Origin: Arthrobacter sp. KBS0703
Lineage (GTDB): Bacteria > Actinomycetota > Actinomycetes > Actinomycetales > Micrococcaceae
Reading direction: 5' to 3'
DNA: 64,000 bases
Assembly: GCF_002008315.2 (NCBI RefSeq)
Contig: NZ_MVDG02000001.1
Location: 744,001-808,000 of the forward strand
Below are positions 48,476 to 57,272 of the stretch, piece by piece. The position numbers were made by a program, and so were the translations under genes. Under the pieces are notes generated by a model. It saw only the letters and a list, made by a program, of their open reading frames with translations. It had not been told where the DNA came from and made no database searches. Every line of letters starts with the position of its first letter. Positions within the stretch are counted from its first letter, which is position 1.

Positions 48476-48794
48476 GGCAACCCTTCAGCACACCTGCGAC
48501 TGTATCGGGACGAACAGTCGTCTCAGAACGCAGCAGCGCCCCCACGCCGGGTGTAAAGCCGCAGGTCGCTGTGGCAATTCTTCTTGATTCTATGGTGCAC
48601 CAATGGGGCCGTCCACCGCAGGGAATATGCCACCAGCGAAAAGCGCTCAAGAGCCAGGACGACGCCCCGGCTGCGGCTTGGCGCCCCTCGGAAGGGCGGT
48701 CGCGGCGCACATTCAGGAACCTCCCAGCAAACATCGATTTTAGTTTCAGTCGAATCGTCCATAGTTAATACAGACGAGGATGAAAGGAAGTCCA
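48476..48794. other. Divergent promoter region between the TPM gene and htrA
   Basis: This 319-base gap must hold the promoters for both genes. AT-rich patches lie at 48581-48602 (TTCTTGATTCTATGG) and 48735-48770 (ATCGATTTTAGTTTC and CATAGTTAATACAG), the latter being the likely core promoter of htrA. I saw no gene or strong hairpin. Confidence 0.4.
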
Positions 48795-50474
48795 ATGACT
48801 GAGAACCCAGTGCCGGGCGCAGCACCTGAGAACCGAGATCCTGCAGGGCGGCCCGCTGATCCCACGGCTCGGCCTGCGCACGAGGAGGGTTTCCAATCTC
48901 AGGGAAGTCAGCCGGAGGGAAACTACAGGGACCACCCCACCGAACAGCTGGGCGGCGGGGATGCGGGCCGCGATAACATGGGCGGCGATGATGCCCTGCC
49001 CGCCGGCTCTGCCAACCCCACCATGCGGCTTGACCGGCCGGACCAGGAGGCTCCGGGCGAGCTCCAGGGCCACCCGCAGTCAGAGCCCTTCAACGGGCCG
49101 CGTCCCGTATATCCCCAGCACGCTCCTTTCTACGGGCACGAGTCGGGGCCTGCAACCCAGCAGTTCGCGTCCGCCCCGCATCCCGGGGGCCCGGGCCAGC
49201 CCCATCAGTCTCCCTATGCCCAGCACGTCCCCCACTCGGCCCCTTATGACAACCGGGCCAACGCGCCCAGGCGCAAGGCCAGTTTCGGCGTTGGCACGCT
49301 CGTGGCCAGCATCCTCGCCGCAGGACTCGTTGGCGGTGGGGTGGCGACGGTCGGCGCCGGCAATCTCTTCGTCGCCGGGACGGCGCCAGCCGTCAGCACC
49401 GGCAGCCAGCCCGGGACAGTGATCGTCAACAACAAGGATGACGTCAACGCCATCACGGCCGCTGCCGTCAAGGCATCGCCGAGCGTTGTGACGATCAAGG
49501 CCACGAACGGCAGCGAGGGCGGCACCGGCTCAGGTGTCATCCTCGACGACCAGGGCCATATTCTCACCAACACCCACGTGGTGACCCTGGACGGCACGGC
49601 GGCCAGCGCGGATATTGAAATCCGCACGAACGACGGCCGCGTCATGACAGCGAAGATCGTAGGAACGGACCCCCTCTCGGACCTGGCCGTCATCAAGGTG
49701 GACAACCCCTCAGGGCTCACGCCGGCCACGCTCGGTGACTCGGGGAAGCTGAACGTCGGCGACACCGCAGTGGCCATCGGCTCTCCCCTGGGCCTCACGG
49801 GCACCGTGACGGACGGTATCGTATCCACCCTCAACCGGACTATCAGCGTTGCGTCCTCGGCAGCACCCAAGGGCGGCGCCGACAATTCCCAGGGCGGAGA
49901 CCAGGGCTTCGAGTTCGCTCCTCCGGGCCAGGGGCAGGGCCAAAGCTCCGCGAGCAAGGGAACCATCGCCATCAACGTCATCCAGACGGACGCCGCCATC
50001 AACCCCGGTAACTCCGGCGGTGCCCTGGTGAACAGCAAGGGCGAGGTGATCGGCGTCAACGTCGCCATCGCGTCGGCCGGCGGCAGCTCCGCAGCGACCG
50101 GAACAGGCAACATCGGAGTGGGCTTCAGCATCCCGATCAACAACGCCAAGCGCGTGGCCCAGGAGATCATCGACAATGGCAAGGCGACCCACGGCCAGCT
50201 GGGCGTCAGCGTCAAGGCGAAGGCTGCTTCGGCGTCCGGCTTCTCCGTGGGCGCGGATGTCGACACGGTGGAGCAGGGCTCGGCGGCGGCCAAGGCAGGC
50301 ATCCGGAGCGGCGACGTCGTGACGCGGTTCAACGACCTCGCCATCAGCGACCCGAACCAGCTCACCGCAGCGGTCCGTGAACAGCCGGCCGGCGCAACGG
50401 TCAAGATCACCATCCAGCGGAACGGCCGCGAGCAGCAGTTGGACGTGACGCTGGGCGCCGCCGCAGAGCAGTAG
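48795..50474 (+). CDS. HtrA/DegP-type membrane-anchored serine protease
   Basis: The 559-residue protein is an S1C protease for misfolded envelope proteins. Residues 1-160 are a hydrophilic Pro/Gly/Gln-rich cytoplasmic part, 163-187 a membrane helix, 215-460 the trypsin-like domain and 468-555 a PDZ domain. The triad is His261 (TNTHVVTLDG), Asp296 (DPLSDLAVIKV) and Ser407 (NPGNSGGALVN). I chose ATG 48795 because AAAGGAAG precedes it; an ATG at 48780 has none. A 50-residue Gly/Gln-rich insert (346-390) lies within the protease. It is divergent from the TPM gene and close to pspA, which fits envelope stress. Confidence 0.92.
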   Translation: MTENPVPGAAPENRDPAGRPADPTARPAHEEGFQSQGSQPEGNYRDHPTEQLGGGDAGRDNMGGDDALPAGSANPTMRLDRPDQEAPGELQGHPQSEPFNGPRPVYPQHAPFYGHESGPATQQFASAPHPGGPGQPHQSPYAQHVPHSAPYDNRANAPRRKASFGVGTLVASILAAGLVGGGVATVGAGNLFVAGTAPAVSTGSQPGTVIVNNKDDVNAITAAAVKASPSVVTIKATNGSEGGTGSGVILDDQGHILTNTHVVTLDGTAASADIEIRTNDGRVMTAKIVGTDPLSDLAVIKVDNPSGLTPATLGDSGKLNVGDTAVAIGSPLGLTGTVTDGIVSTLNRTISVASSAAPKGGADNSQGGDQGFEFAPPGQGQGQSSASKGTIAINVIQTDAAINPGNSGGALVNSKGEVIGVNVAIASAGGSSAATGTGNIGVGFSIPINNAKRVAQEIIDNGKATHGQLGVSVKAKAASASGFSVGADVDTVEQGSAAAKAGIRSGDVVTRFNDLAISDPNQLTAAVREQPAGATVKITIQRNGREQQLDVTLGAAAEQ

Positions 50475-50512
50475 GACAGCAGCAGAACAGCAGCGGAAGC
50501 AGCAAGCAGTAG

Positions 50513-50560
50513 CGGCGGGCCGCGCCTCCCAGACGATGGACAGCGAGGCGCGGCCCGCCG
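50513..50560 (+). terminator. Perfect 16-bp stem-loop after htrA
   Basis: CGGCGGGCCGCGCCTC (50513-50528) pairs exactly with GAGGCGCGGCCCGCCG (50545-50560) across a 16-base loop. No T tract follows; it is a likely terminator-like hairpin for htrA. Confidence 0.65.
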
Positions 50561-50750
50561 TCGTACGCGGAAGAACCTCGCCGCTTCCAATGCAACGGCC
50601 CTCTGACACAGGCGTTAACGGGGCGTCATCGGGCCGCCCCTATATGGTTAGCTAGGAGCTACCCGTATCCCGGGCGTTCCGCGGCCATGACCTCACCCGG
50701 CTGGCTATCCACAAGCATGGAAGGCTGCTGTAAATACAGTGGAAGAGACA

Positions 50751-51551
50751 TTGAAGATCATCGTCCTGGTCAAGCATGTGCCGGACGCGCAGTTTGACCG
50801 GCACCTCAGCGGCGAGGGCCACACCACGGACCGCGATGAGAGCATTCTGTCCGAGCTGGATGAATACGCCCTGGAAGCCGCACTGCAGCTCACCGAGGCG
50901 CGCGGCGGAAGCAAGGCGGGCAACAAGGTCATCGCCCTCAGCATGGGCCCGGCCGGCGCCGTGAATGCCATCAAGAAGTCCCTCCAGATCGGAGCGTCCG
51001 AAGGCGTCCACCTCACGGACGAGGCACTCGCCGGCTCTGACGCAGCCGCCACCTCGCTGGCGCTCGCCGCCGCGATCCGCCATCTCGGCGCGGACACCCC
51101 GGTGGACCTGGTCCTGACCGGCATGGCATCCACCGACGGCGAAACGTCACTCGTTCCGGCCCAGCTCGCTGAGCGCCTCGGCCTGCCGCAGGTGACTTTC
51201 GCGTCGTCGCTGGATGTTGACGGGGGACGCATCACCGCCCGCCGCGACGCCGACACGCACTCGGAGACGGTCGAAGCCCCGCTGCCAGCAGTGGTGTCGG
51301 TGACGGACCAGATCAACGAGCCCCGCTACCCCAACTTCAAGGGCATCATCGCGGCCAAGCGCAAGAGCATCACCACACTGTCGCTGGCGGACGTTGGAGT
51401 GGATCCCTCCCAGGTGGGCCACGCCGGATCCTGGACCACGGTGACTTCGGCTGAGGAACGCCCGCCGCGCACCGCGGGCACCATCATCACCGACGAAGGC
51501 GACGCCGGCATCAAGCTGGTTGACTTCCTGGCCGCACAGAAGCTGCTCTAA
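50751..51551 (+). CDS. etfB: Electron transfer flavoprotein beta subunit
   Basis: EtfB binds AMP and, with EtfA, carries electrons from acyl-CoA and other dehydrogenases to the respiratory chain. The TTG at 50751 (GGAAGAG upstream) gives the usual start MKIIVLVKHVPDAQFDRHL; a GTG at 50739 would add four residues. The motif LTGMASTDGETSLVPAQLAERLGLPQVTFAS (about 120-150) and the PNFKGIIAAKRKSI recognition loop are typical. Length 266 is normal. etfA follows after 15 bases in the same operon. Confidence 0.94.
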   Translation: MKIIVLVKHVPDAQFDRHLSGEGHTTDRDESILSELDEYALEAALQLTEARGGSKAGNKVIALSMGPAGAVNAIKKSLQIGASEGVHLTDEALAGSDAAATSLALAAAIRHLGADTPVDLVLTGMASTDGETSLVPAQLAERLGLPQVTFASSLDVDGGRITARRDADTHSETVEAPLPAVVSVTDQINEPRYPNFKGIIAAKRKSITTLSLADVGVDPSQVGHAGSWTTVTSAEERPPRTAGTIITDEGDAGIKLVDFLAAQKLL

Positions 51552-51566
51552 GAGGGATCACACAAC

Positions 51567-52520
51567 ATGGCAAACGTACTGGTATTCATTGACAACCCCG
51601 GCCAGGCTCTGAAGAAGAGCAGCCTTGAACTCCTCACCATCGCCCGTTCCCTCGGGGAGACGGCCGTGGCCGTCAACGGCGAACTGCACGACGGCGTCGC
51701 AGCCTCCCTCGGTGAGCACGGGGCCGTTGCCGTCTACCGGCCCTCCGCGCAGGACCTTGATGACTATCTCGTGGCGCCCAAGGCAGCTTTCGTGGCGGCG
51801 GCGGCCGACAAGTCCGGCGCCACCGCGGTGCTGGTTGAAAATTCGCCTGAGGGCAAGGAAATCGCGGCGCGGCTCGGGATCCGCCTCAGCGCAGGCGTAA
51901 TCACTGACGTCGTTGCCGTCGACCCCGACGGCACCGCCCGCAAATCAGTGCTGGCAGGTTCCTACACCACCGCGGCTAAGGCGACCACGCCGGTCAGCGT
52001 GCTGACGGTCAAGGCCAACAGCGTCACCCCCGAACCGGCCGCGGCGCCCAGCACCCCCGAAACAGTGACGGTTGACGTGCCTGCCGACGCCACTGCTTCG
52101 GCAGCGCGCATCACGGCCCGGGAACAGAAGGCCGTCAGCGGCCGCCCGGACCTCACCGACGCGCGGATCGTGGTGGCCGGCGGACGGGGGCTTGACGGCG
52201 ACTTCGGCCCGGTGGAGGACCTGGCAGACGCGCTGGGTGCTGCCGTGGGCGCATCGCGGGCGGCAACAGACGCCGGCTGGATCAGCCACGACGCCCAGGT
52301 CGGCCAGACCGGCAAGACCGTATCCCCGCAGCTGTACATTTCGGCAGGCATCTCCGGCGCCATCCAGCAGAAGGCCGGCATGCAGACGGCGAAGGTGATC
52401 GTGGCCGTCAACAAGGACGCGGAATCTCCCGTCTTCGAAATCGCTGACTTCGGCATTATCGGGGATCTCTTCCAGGTCCTGCCGCAGGCGACGGAAGAAA
52501 TCAAGAAGCGCAAGGGCTGA
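51567..52520 (+). CDS. etfA: Electron transfer flavoprotein alpha subunit
   Basis: EtfA binds FAD and passes electrons on to the quinone oxidoreductase. The 317-residue protein starts [19 protein letters not shown]. The FAD-binding C-terminal half has [39 protein letters not shown] (about 196-234), then [29 protein letters not shown] and [21 protein letters not shown], all family hallmarks. It follows etfB and precedes the PIG-L deacetylase by four bases, suggesting one transcript. Confidence 0.95.
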   Translation: MANVLVFIDNPGQALKKSSLELLTIARSLGETAVAVNGELHDGVAASLGEHGAVAVYRPSAQDLDDYLVAPKAAFVAAAADKSGATAVLVENSPEGKEIAARLGIRLSAGVITDVVAVDPDGTARKSVLAGSYTTAAKATTPVSVLTVKANSVTPEPAAAPSTPETVTVDVPADATASAARITAREQKAVSGRPDLTDARIVVAGGRGLDGDFGPVEDLADALGAAVGASRAATDAGWISHDAQVGQTGKTVSPQLYISAGISGAIQQKAGMQTAKVIVAVNKDAESPVFEIADFGIIGDLFQVLPQATEEIKKRKG

Positions 52521-52524
52521 GTCC

Positions 52525-53304
52525 TTGACTTCAAACGCTGCTCCGGCACAGAGCCCGTTCAACCCGGACAAGCACCGGGTTGAGCGGGTGCTCTGTTTCG
52601 CCGCCCATCCGGACGACATCGACTTTGGCGCTGCCGGGACCATCGCCGCGTGGACGGCAGCCGGCGTCGAGGTGAGCTACTGCATCATGACGGACGGCGA
52701 TGCCGGCGGTTTCGATCCGGCCCACCGGGCCGAAATCATCGCCATGAGGGCCGCCGAGCAGCAGCGTGCCGCAGCGCTCGTCGGCGTCACCGACATCCAC
52801 TATCTGCACGAGCGGGACGGATTCCTGGAACCGAACCACCAGGTGATGTGGGGAGTGGTGAAGCTGATCCGCGAAATCCGCCCCGACGTCGTGCTTTCCA
52901 TGCATCCGGAACGCAACTGGAACCGCATCCAGAAAAGCCACCCCGACCACCTGGCCGTCGGGGAAGCGGTGACCCGGGCCGTCTACCCGGCCGTGGAAAA
53001 CCCGTACGCGTATCCGGAACTGGCCGAATCCGGCCTCGAGGCCTACAAGGTGCCGTGGCTGTGGCTCTATGCCGGGCCGGAGGAACGCGAAAACCACTTC
53101 ACCGACGTCACGGAGCACGTGGACAGCAAGCTCGGGGCGATCCACGTCCATGTCAGCCAGCACCCCGACGTCGAGGCCATGGAGGCTGCCGTGCGCAACG
53201 GAATGCAGGTCAACGCACGGCGCGCGGGTTTGCCGGACGGCCGCAGCGCGGAGGCATTCCACGTCGTAACAATCAACGGGCCGGGCACGATCGCGGGCTT
53301 CTAG
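52525..53304 (+). CDS. PIG-L/LmbE-type deacetylase
   Basis: This 259-residue protein is a zinc N-deacetylase of the LmbE family. The metal motif is [18 protein letters not shown] (near 29-46), with [24 protein letters not shown] (near 131-154) supplying the third ligand. Members include the mycothiol enzymes MshB and Mca, but the size and context do not prove either. It starts at TTG 52525, four bases after the etfA stop, so it is cotranscribed with etfBA. The substrate is unknown; a thiol- or sugar-linked amide is plausible. Confidence 0.85.
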   Translation: MTSNAAPAQSPFNPDKHRVERVLCFAAHPDDIDFGAAGTIAAWTAAGVEVSYCIMTDGDAGGFDPAHRAEIIAMRAAEQQRAAALVGVTDIHYLHERDGFLEPNHQVMWGVVKLIREIRPDVVLSMHPERNWNRIQKSHPDHLAVGEAVTRAVYPAVENPYAYPELAESGLEAYKVPWLWLYAGPEERENHFTDVTEHVDSKLGAIHVHVSQHPDVEAMEAAVRNGMQVNARRAGLPDGRSAEAFHVVTINGPGTIAGF

Positions 53305-53306
53305 TA

Positions 53307-53335
53307 TTGCCACACTGTAACCCGTGTCATATGCT
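53307..53335 (+). promoter_or_regulatory. Promoter of the gluconate genes
   Basis: TTGCCA at 53307-53312 and TATGCT at 53330-53335 are 17 bases apart, a good vegetative promoter for gntK-gntP. Transcription would begin near 53341, giving a 37-base AT-rich leader before the CAGGAAGG ribosome site. Confidence 0.65.
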
Positions 53336-53377
53336 TGCCTCTGTTTAAATCATATTTATTCAGGAAGGCAGACTTTG

Positions 53378-53917
53378 ATGGCGAAGACTGCACAGCAGCC
53401 GGTCCTGGTGATCATGGGCGTCTCAGGATCCGGCAAATCAACAGTGGCCGGCGTTGTGTCCGGCAAGCTCGGCTGGGACCTCGCGGAAGGCGACGACCTG
53501 CACCCTGCGGCAAACGTGGCCAAGATGCAGGCCGGCGAACCCCTCACCGATGACGACCGTTGGCCGTGGCTGGAAACCATTGCTGACTGGATCCGGCACC
53601 ACACCCAGGCCGGCACTCCGGGCGTTATCACGTGCTCAGCGCTCAAGAAGCGGTACCGTGATGTGCTCCGGGGCGAAAATGTCGTGTTCGTGTTTCTTCA
53701 GGGCAGCAAGGACAACATCTCGGGCCGGCTTGCCTCACGGCACGGACACTTCATGCCTCCGGCCCTGCTCGAATCGCAGTTCGAGGCGCTGGAAGAACCC
53801 ACCGAGGATGAAAACTACATCGCCCTGTGCGTCTCGGCCACCCCGGCCGAGGAGGCCCAGGAAATCATTGAACGACTGAATCTCGCAGCTGCCTCCGCCG
53901 CTCCGGATCAGAACTAG
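53378..53917 (+). CDS. gntK: Gluconokinase
   Basis: GntK phosphorylates gluconate to 6-phosphogluconate for the pentose phosphate pathway. The 179-residue protein has Walker A MGVSGSGKST at residues 13-22, the conserved AEGDDLHPAANVAKMQAGEPLTDDDRWPWL (about 35-64), TCSALKKRYRDVLRG and RHGHFMPPALLESQF. The ATG at 53378 has AGGAAGG upstream. It comes nine bases before the permease gntP, so uptake and phosphorylation are made together; a promoter with an AT-rich leader lies directly upstream. No GntR gene is in the window. Confidence 0.94.
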   Translation: MAKTAQQPVLVIMGVSGSGKSTVAGVVSGKLGWDLAEGDDLHPAANVAKMQAGEPLTDDDRWPWLETIADWIRHHTQAGTPGVITCSALKKRYRDVLRGENVVFVFLQGSKDNISGRLASRHGHFMPPALLESQFEALEEPTEDENYIALCVSATPAEEAQEIIERLNLAAASAAPDQN

Positions 53918-55033
53918 GAACTTACCTTGAACTCTCGCATTGCAACGCAGCTACCCGCTGCCGTCGAAGGCTGGACAGGCCACGACACCCAGCTGCTGGT
54001 TGTGGCTGGCCTCGGCATTGCCCTCATCGTGGTGCTGATCGCCAAGCTCAAGCTGCACCCCTTCCTCGCACTCGTGCTGGGCTCGGCCTTCGTGGGCCTG
54101 GCATCCGGCGTCGAGCTGCCCAAGATCATCACCAACTTCGAGGAGGGAGTAGGCGGCGTCCTCAAAGAAGTCGGACTGCTGATCGCCCTGGGCGCCATGC
54201 TGGGAAAGCTCCTGGCAGACTCCGGCGGCGCGAACCGGGTGGTGGACACCCTGTTGGAGAAGGCAAGCGGCAACAAGGTGGTCTGGTCCATCACGCTCGT
54301 GGCCGTCATCATCGGGCTGCCGATGTTCTTCGAGATCGGCCTGGTCCTCCTGCTCCCCGTGGTGGTCCTGGTTACCCAGCGCTCCCGCATGCCCTTGATG
54401 CGCATTGCCATTCCGGCGCTGGCCGGCCTGTCCGTGCTCCATGGCCTAGTGCCTCCGCACCCGGGCCCGTTGATCGCCATTAGCGCTGTCAAGGCCGAGC
54501 TGGGCACCACGCTGGCCCTGGGCCTGCTGGTGGCCATACCTACGGTCATCATCTGCGGACCGCTGTTTTCCCGGCTGGCGGCCAAATGGGTTCCCGTCGG
54601 CGCGCCGGCGGTTGCGGGCGGCATCGACACGGAGCACGGCGCGGACACGACGGGCGTCAAGCGCCAGCCGACGTTCCTCGTCACCCTGCTGACCATCATC
54701 TTCCCCGTGGTGCTGATGCTCGCCAAGGCAATCGTGGACATCATCTGGCCGGACCCCCAGACCGCACCGCCGGTCCGGATCTTCTTCGACTTCGTCGGCC
54801 AGCCCCTCGTGGCCATGACCCTCGCGGTGCTCCTGGCCATCGTCACCTTCGGCTACGCCGTGGGCTTCACCGGAAACCGGATCACGTCCAAGATCGGCGC
54901 GAGCCTCGGGCCCATCGCGGCCATCCTGCTCATTGTGGGTGCGGGCGGCGGCTTCAAGCAGACCCTGATCGGCGCGGGAGTCGGCGACGCCGTCAAGAAG
55001 TGGGCTGAAGGCACCAACATGTCGGTGCTGGTC

Positions 55034-55071
55034 CTGTCTCTTATACACATCTAGATGTGTATAAGAGACAG
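55034..55071. other. Double Tn5/Nextera mosaic end junction in gntP (first)
   Basis: Two perfect 19-bp ends meet at 55052/55053 inside a helix of GntP; about 3-5 expected codons are not present. Confidence 0.97.
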
Positions 55072-55201
55072 TTGCGCTGCGGCTGGCCACCGGCTCCGCG
55101 ACGGTGGCCACGGTGACGGCGGCCGGAATCGTCGCGCCGCTGGCGGCTCGCTGAGCCCCACCCATGCCGCGCTGCTGGCCTTGGCGATCGGTGCAGGGTC
55201 A

Positions 55202-55239
55202 CTGTCTCTTATACACATCTAGATGTGTATAAGAGACAG
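55202..55239. other. Double Tn5/Nextera mosaic end junction in gntP (second)
   Basis: Two perfect ends meet at 55220/55221, only 130 bases after the first gntP junction; the bases between were probably one short fragment. Roughly nine expected codons are missing here. Confidence 0.97.
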
Positions 55240-55387
55240 GTTCTGGCTGGTCAAGGAGCTCTTCGGACTCACTGTGGGCCAGACGTTCAAGACGTGGTCC
55301 GTCATGGAAACGCTGATCTCGGTGGTCGGCTTCGGCTTCGTGATGCTGTTGTCGCTGATCATTTAGCGTCACACCACGTGCGGCGGA

Positions 55388-55439
55388 GCCGCGCAGGCCT
55401 TGCTCCTGGTTCATAGGGGCAGGGCCTGCGCGGCTTTTT
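55388..55439 (+). terminator. Rho-independent terminator after gntP
   Basis: GCCGCGCAGGCC (55388-55399) and GGCCTGCGCGGC (55423-55434) form a 12-bp stem directly followed by TTTTT (55435-55439). Confidence 0.9.
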
Positions 55440-55452
55440 GTCGTTAACCCCA

Positions 55453-55526
55453 CCGGACGTTGTAGCCCGGAGGTAGTAGGCCCGGACGTAGGAGCCCCCC
55501 GGACGAACTAGGAGCCCGCCGCGGAC
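55453..55526. repeat. Degenerate CCGGACG(AAC)TAGGAGCCC tandem repeat
   Basis: About four imperfect copies occur: CCGGACGTTGTAGCCC, GGAGGTAGTAGGCCC, CCGGACGTAGGAGCCCC and CCGGACGAACTAGGAGCCC, and the next copy merges into the hairpin at 55527. They lie between the gntP terminator and the rskA end. Confidence 0.6.
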
Positions 55527-55558
55527 GAACTAGGGCCCCGCGGACGGGGCCCTAGTTC
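55527..55558 (-). terminator. Terminator hairpin after rskA
   Basis: GAACTAGGGCCCC (55527-55539) and GGGGCCCTAGTTC (55546-55558) pair perfectly over 13 bp around loop GCGGAC. It lies 36 bases beyond the rskA stop on the minus strand; there is no long T tract. Confidence 0.75.
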
Positions 55559-55594
55559 AATGTTCGGCTACCGGGTGGCCACGGCCAGGTGAGG

Positions 55595-56437
55595 TCAGGT
55601 GTTGAGCGCCGCGGCAGCAACCGTGGGAAGCGTGGGCGAGGCGGAGCCGCCCTCAGGCTCCACGGTGATCCCGAGCGAGGCGGCCGAGCCGATCCCCTTG
55701 ACGACGGCAGGCTTTGACAGGGCCTCGGCATCCATCAGGCCCTCGGAAACCGGAGCGGAACCGTCCTTCGGGATCAGCCACATCTGGTAGACCTTGCCCG
55801 GGGGAGGAGCGGGAACGTCCTTCATCCGCACCACCAGGGCGTCCCTCGACGACGAGATGGAAACTGTCGCCGTCCCGCCGCCGCTGACATCCACGGTCGC
55901 CTGGCGAACGTCTTGTGCCTCCAGGACCTGCCGCAGCGGATCGTTCTGGTTGGCCACATAGGCGCCGACACCCACGCCGCCCAAGGCGATCACCGCAGCA
56001 GCCGCAACACCGACCAGCCAGTTGCGAACGCCGGGGGACCGGCGTCGGACTTCACGGCGTTCGCGTGCAGCGGCAAGCTGATCGGGCACGGGCGGCACAG
56101 CCGCCGCGACGGCAGGCGCACTGCCGATATTCGCGAATGGCGCCGGAAGCTGGGCCACTATGCGGTCGAACAGGTCTGCCGGCGGCTCCTCCTCGTCCGT
56201 GAACGAGGTGGCGAGTGTTTCCCTGGCCTGGCGGACGCGCTCGTAGAAGGACTGGCGTTCTGCTTCCGGGGCGGTGCTGACGTAGGCCTCGATGGCTCCG
56301 CGCTCAGCGTCGCTCACGGCATCGAGCGCGTAGACTTCGGCGAGCTCGACGGCGCGGCCCGCTGCGAGGTCAGTGGAAATGTCGGCAGCGAAGGCACGGG
56401 GCAGCTGGCGGCCGTGTGCATCATTTGTATCGGTCAT
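55595..56437 (-). CDS. rskA: Anti-sigma-K factor RskA
   Basis: RskA is a membrane anti-sigma factor that holds SigK inactive until it is cut. The 280-residue protein has an N-terminal sigma-binding region (AVELAEVYALDAVSDAERGAIEAYV, about 29-53), one transmembrane helix (VRNWLVGVAAAAVIALGGVGVGAYVA, about 137-162) and an extracellular RskA domain (VYQMWLIPKDGSAPVSEGLM). Start ATG 56437 lies one base after the sigK stop region, so the two are coupled. Residue motifs for site-1 cleavage cannot be defined from sequence alone. Confidence 0.9.
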   Translation of the reverse strand: MTDTNDAHGRQLPRAFAADISTDLAAGRAVELAEVYALDAVSDAERGAIEAYVSTAPEAERQSFYERVRQARETLATSFTDEEEPPADLFDRIVAQLPAPFANIGSAPAVAAAVPPVPDQLAAARERREVRRRSPGVRNWLVGVAAAAVIALGGVGVGAYVANQNDPLRQVLEAQDVRQATVDVSGGGTATVSISSSRDALVVRMKDVPAPPPGKVYQMWLIPKDGSAPVSEGLMDAEALSKPAVVKGIGSAASLGITVEPEGGSASPTLPTVAAAALNT

Positions 56438-56438
56438 T

Positions 56439-57044
56439 TCAACTCACCCCCAGACAGGTCTTCAATCGGATCAGTCCGTCGCGGATGCGGGACTTGATGG
56501 TAGGTACGGCCGCGTTGAGCTTTTCAGCGACTTCGCGGTAGGTGAGGCCGCCGTAATAGGCGAGCCGCACGGATTCCTGCTGTGTCTCGGTCAGGGTCTC
56601 GAGGCAGCGGACCACGGCCTCGGCCTCCAGCCTGCTGCCCACCTCATCGGACACGGAATCGTGGTCTATGTCCTGGCTGCTGGCGCCGTATTTGGCCTCA
56701 CGGTCAGTGGATGACTGCGACGACCGGACTTTGTCCACGGCGCGGCGGTGCGAGATGGTCATCAGCCACGCCAGTGGGCTGCCGCTGGCCGGATCGAATT
56801 TGGCGGCGTTCTGCCAGACCTGCAGGAACACCTCCTGGGTCGCGTCCTCGCTCAGCTCCGGATCGATGAGCACCCTGCGGGCCATGCCGAACACGCGGCG
56901 CGAGGTGAGCTGATAGAACTCGGCAAAGGACGCCTGGTCGCCGCCGGCAATCCGCTCGAGCAGCGTTGCGAGCTGGCGGTTAAGGTCGACGGCGGTGCCG
57001 GGCGGCGCTGGGGCGCCAAAGTTCGGCGCGTTGGGAGTTTCCAT
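56439..57044 (-). CDS. sigK: ECF sigma factor SigK-like
   Basis: This 201-residue ECF sigma factor has region 2 in ASFAEFYQLTSRRVFGMARRVLIDPELSEDATQEVFLQVW (about 36-75) and the helix-turn-helix of region 4 in TETQQESVRLAYYGGLTYREVAEKLNAAVPTIKSRIRDGL (about 148-187). The ATG at 57044 is the first plausible start; an in-frame region upstream is not conserved-looking. A TATGCT hexamer (57058-57053, minus strand) lies only nine bases before the ATG, so a leaderless mRNA is possible. It is followed by rskA, forming the SigK/RskA pair known from mycobacteria. Target genes are unknown. Confidence 0.9.
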   Translation of the reverse strand: METPNAPNFGAPAPPGTAVDLNRQLATLLERIAGGDQASFAEFYQLTSRRVFGMARRVLIDPELSEDATQEVFLQVWQNAAKFDPASGSPLAWLMTISHRRAVDKVRSSQSSTDREAKYGASSQDIDHDSVSDEVGSRLEAEAVVRCLETLTETQQESVRLAYYGGLTYREVAEKLNAAVPTIKSRIRDGLIRLKTCLGVS

Positions 57045-57272
57045 CACAGTCAAGCATAGGTCGCCGGACGACAATCGCTGAGCACCCGAACCGGATACGG
57101 CACCGTCGTGCCGGGCAAAACGCAGTGCCGTCCTGCCCGCATGAACTGTTTTCACCTGCCGCTCCTCAATCCGGGGGATTTGCTCAGGAGTGATTCGGCG
57201 CCGGAGCAGCTCCGGATGGGTGCGGGCAGGCGATTAGTTCCCCCCGCATGCTTCCCGGGCGGGACCTCCCGG

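Larger units (their letters stand above)
53927..55366 (+). pseudogene. gntP: Gluconate permease GntP, interrupted by two adapter junctions
   Basis: GntP imports gluconate with protons. The main part (TTG 53927 to 55033) has many hydrophobic helices and family motifs MFFEIGLVLLLPVVVLV and HGLVPPHPGPLIAISAV. Then come a mosaic junction, ALRLATGSATVATVTAAGIVAPLA, a frameshift near 55146, THAALLALAIGAGSL in the next frame, a second junction at 55202-55239, and FWLVKELFGLTVGQTFKTWSVMETL to the end. Residues expected between these pieces (the helix after VLVL and the FSHVNDAGF-type motif) are missing, so real bases were lost. The gene is probably intact in the organism and pairs with gntK. Confidence 0.88.

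Noticed and set aside
10428..55239. Natural Tn5 or IS50 insertions
   Set aside because: The ends meet tail to tail with nothing between, no transposase is present, no 9-bp target duplication flanks them, and codons are missing. This is the pattern of a library adapter.
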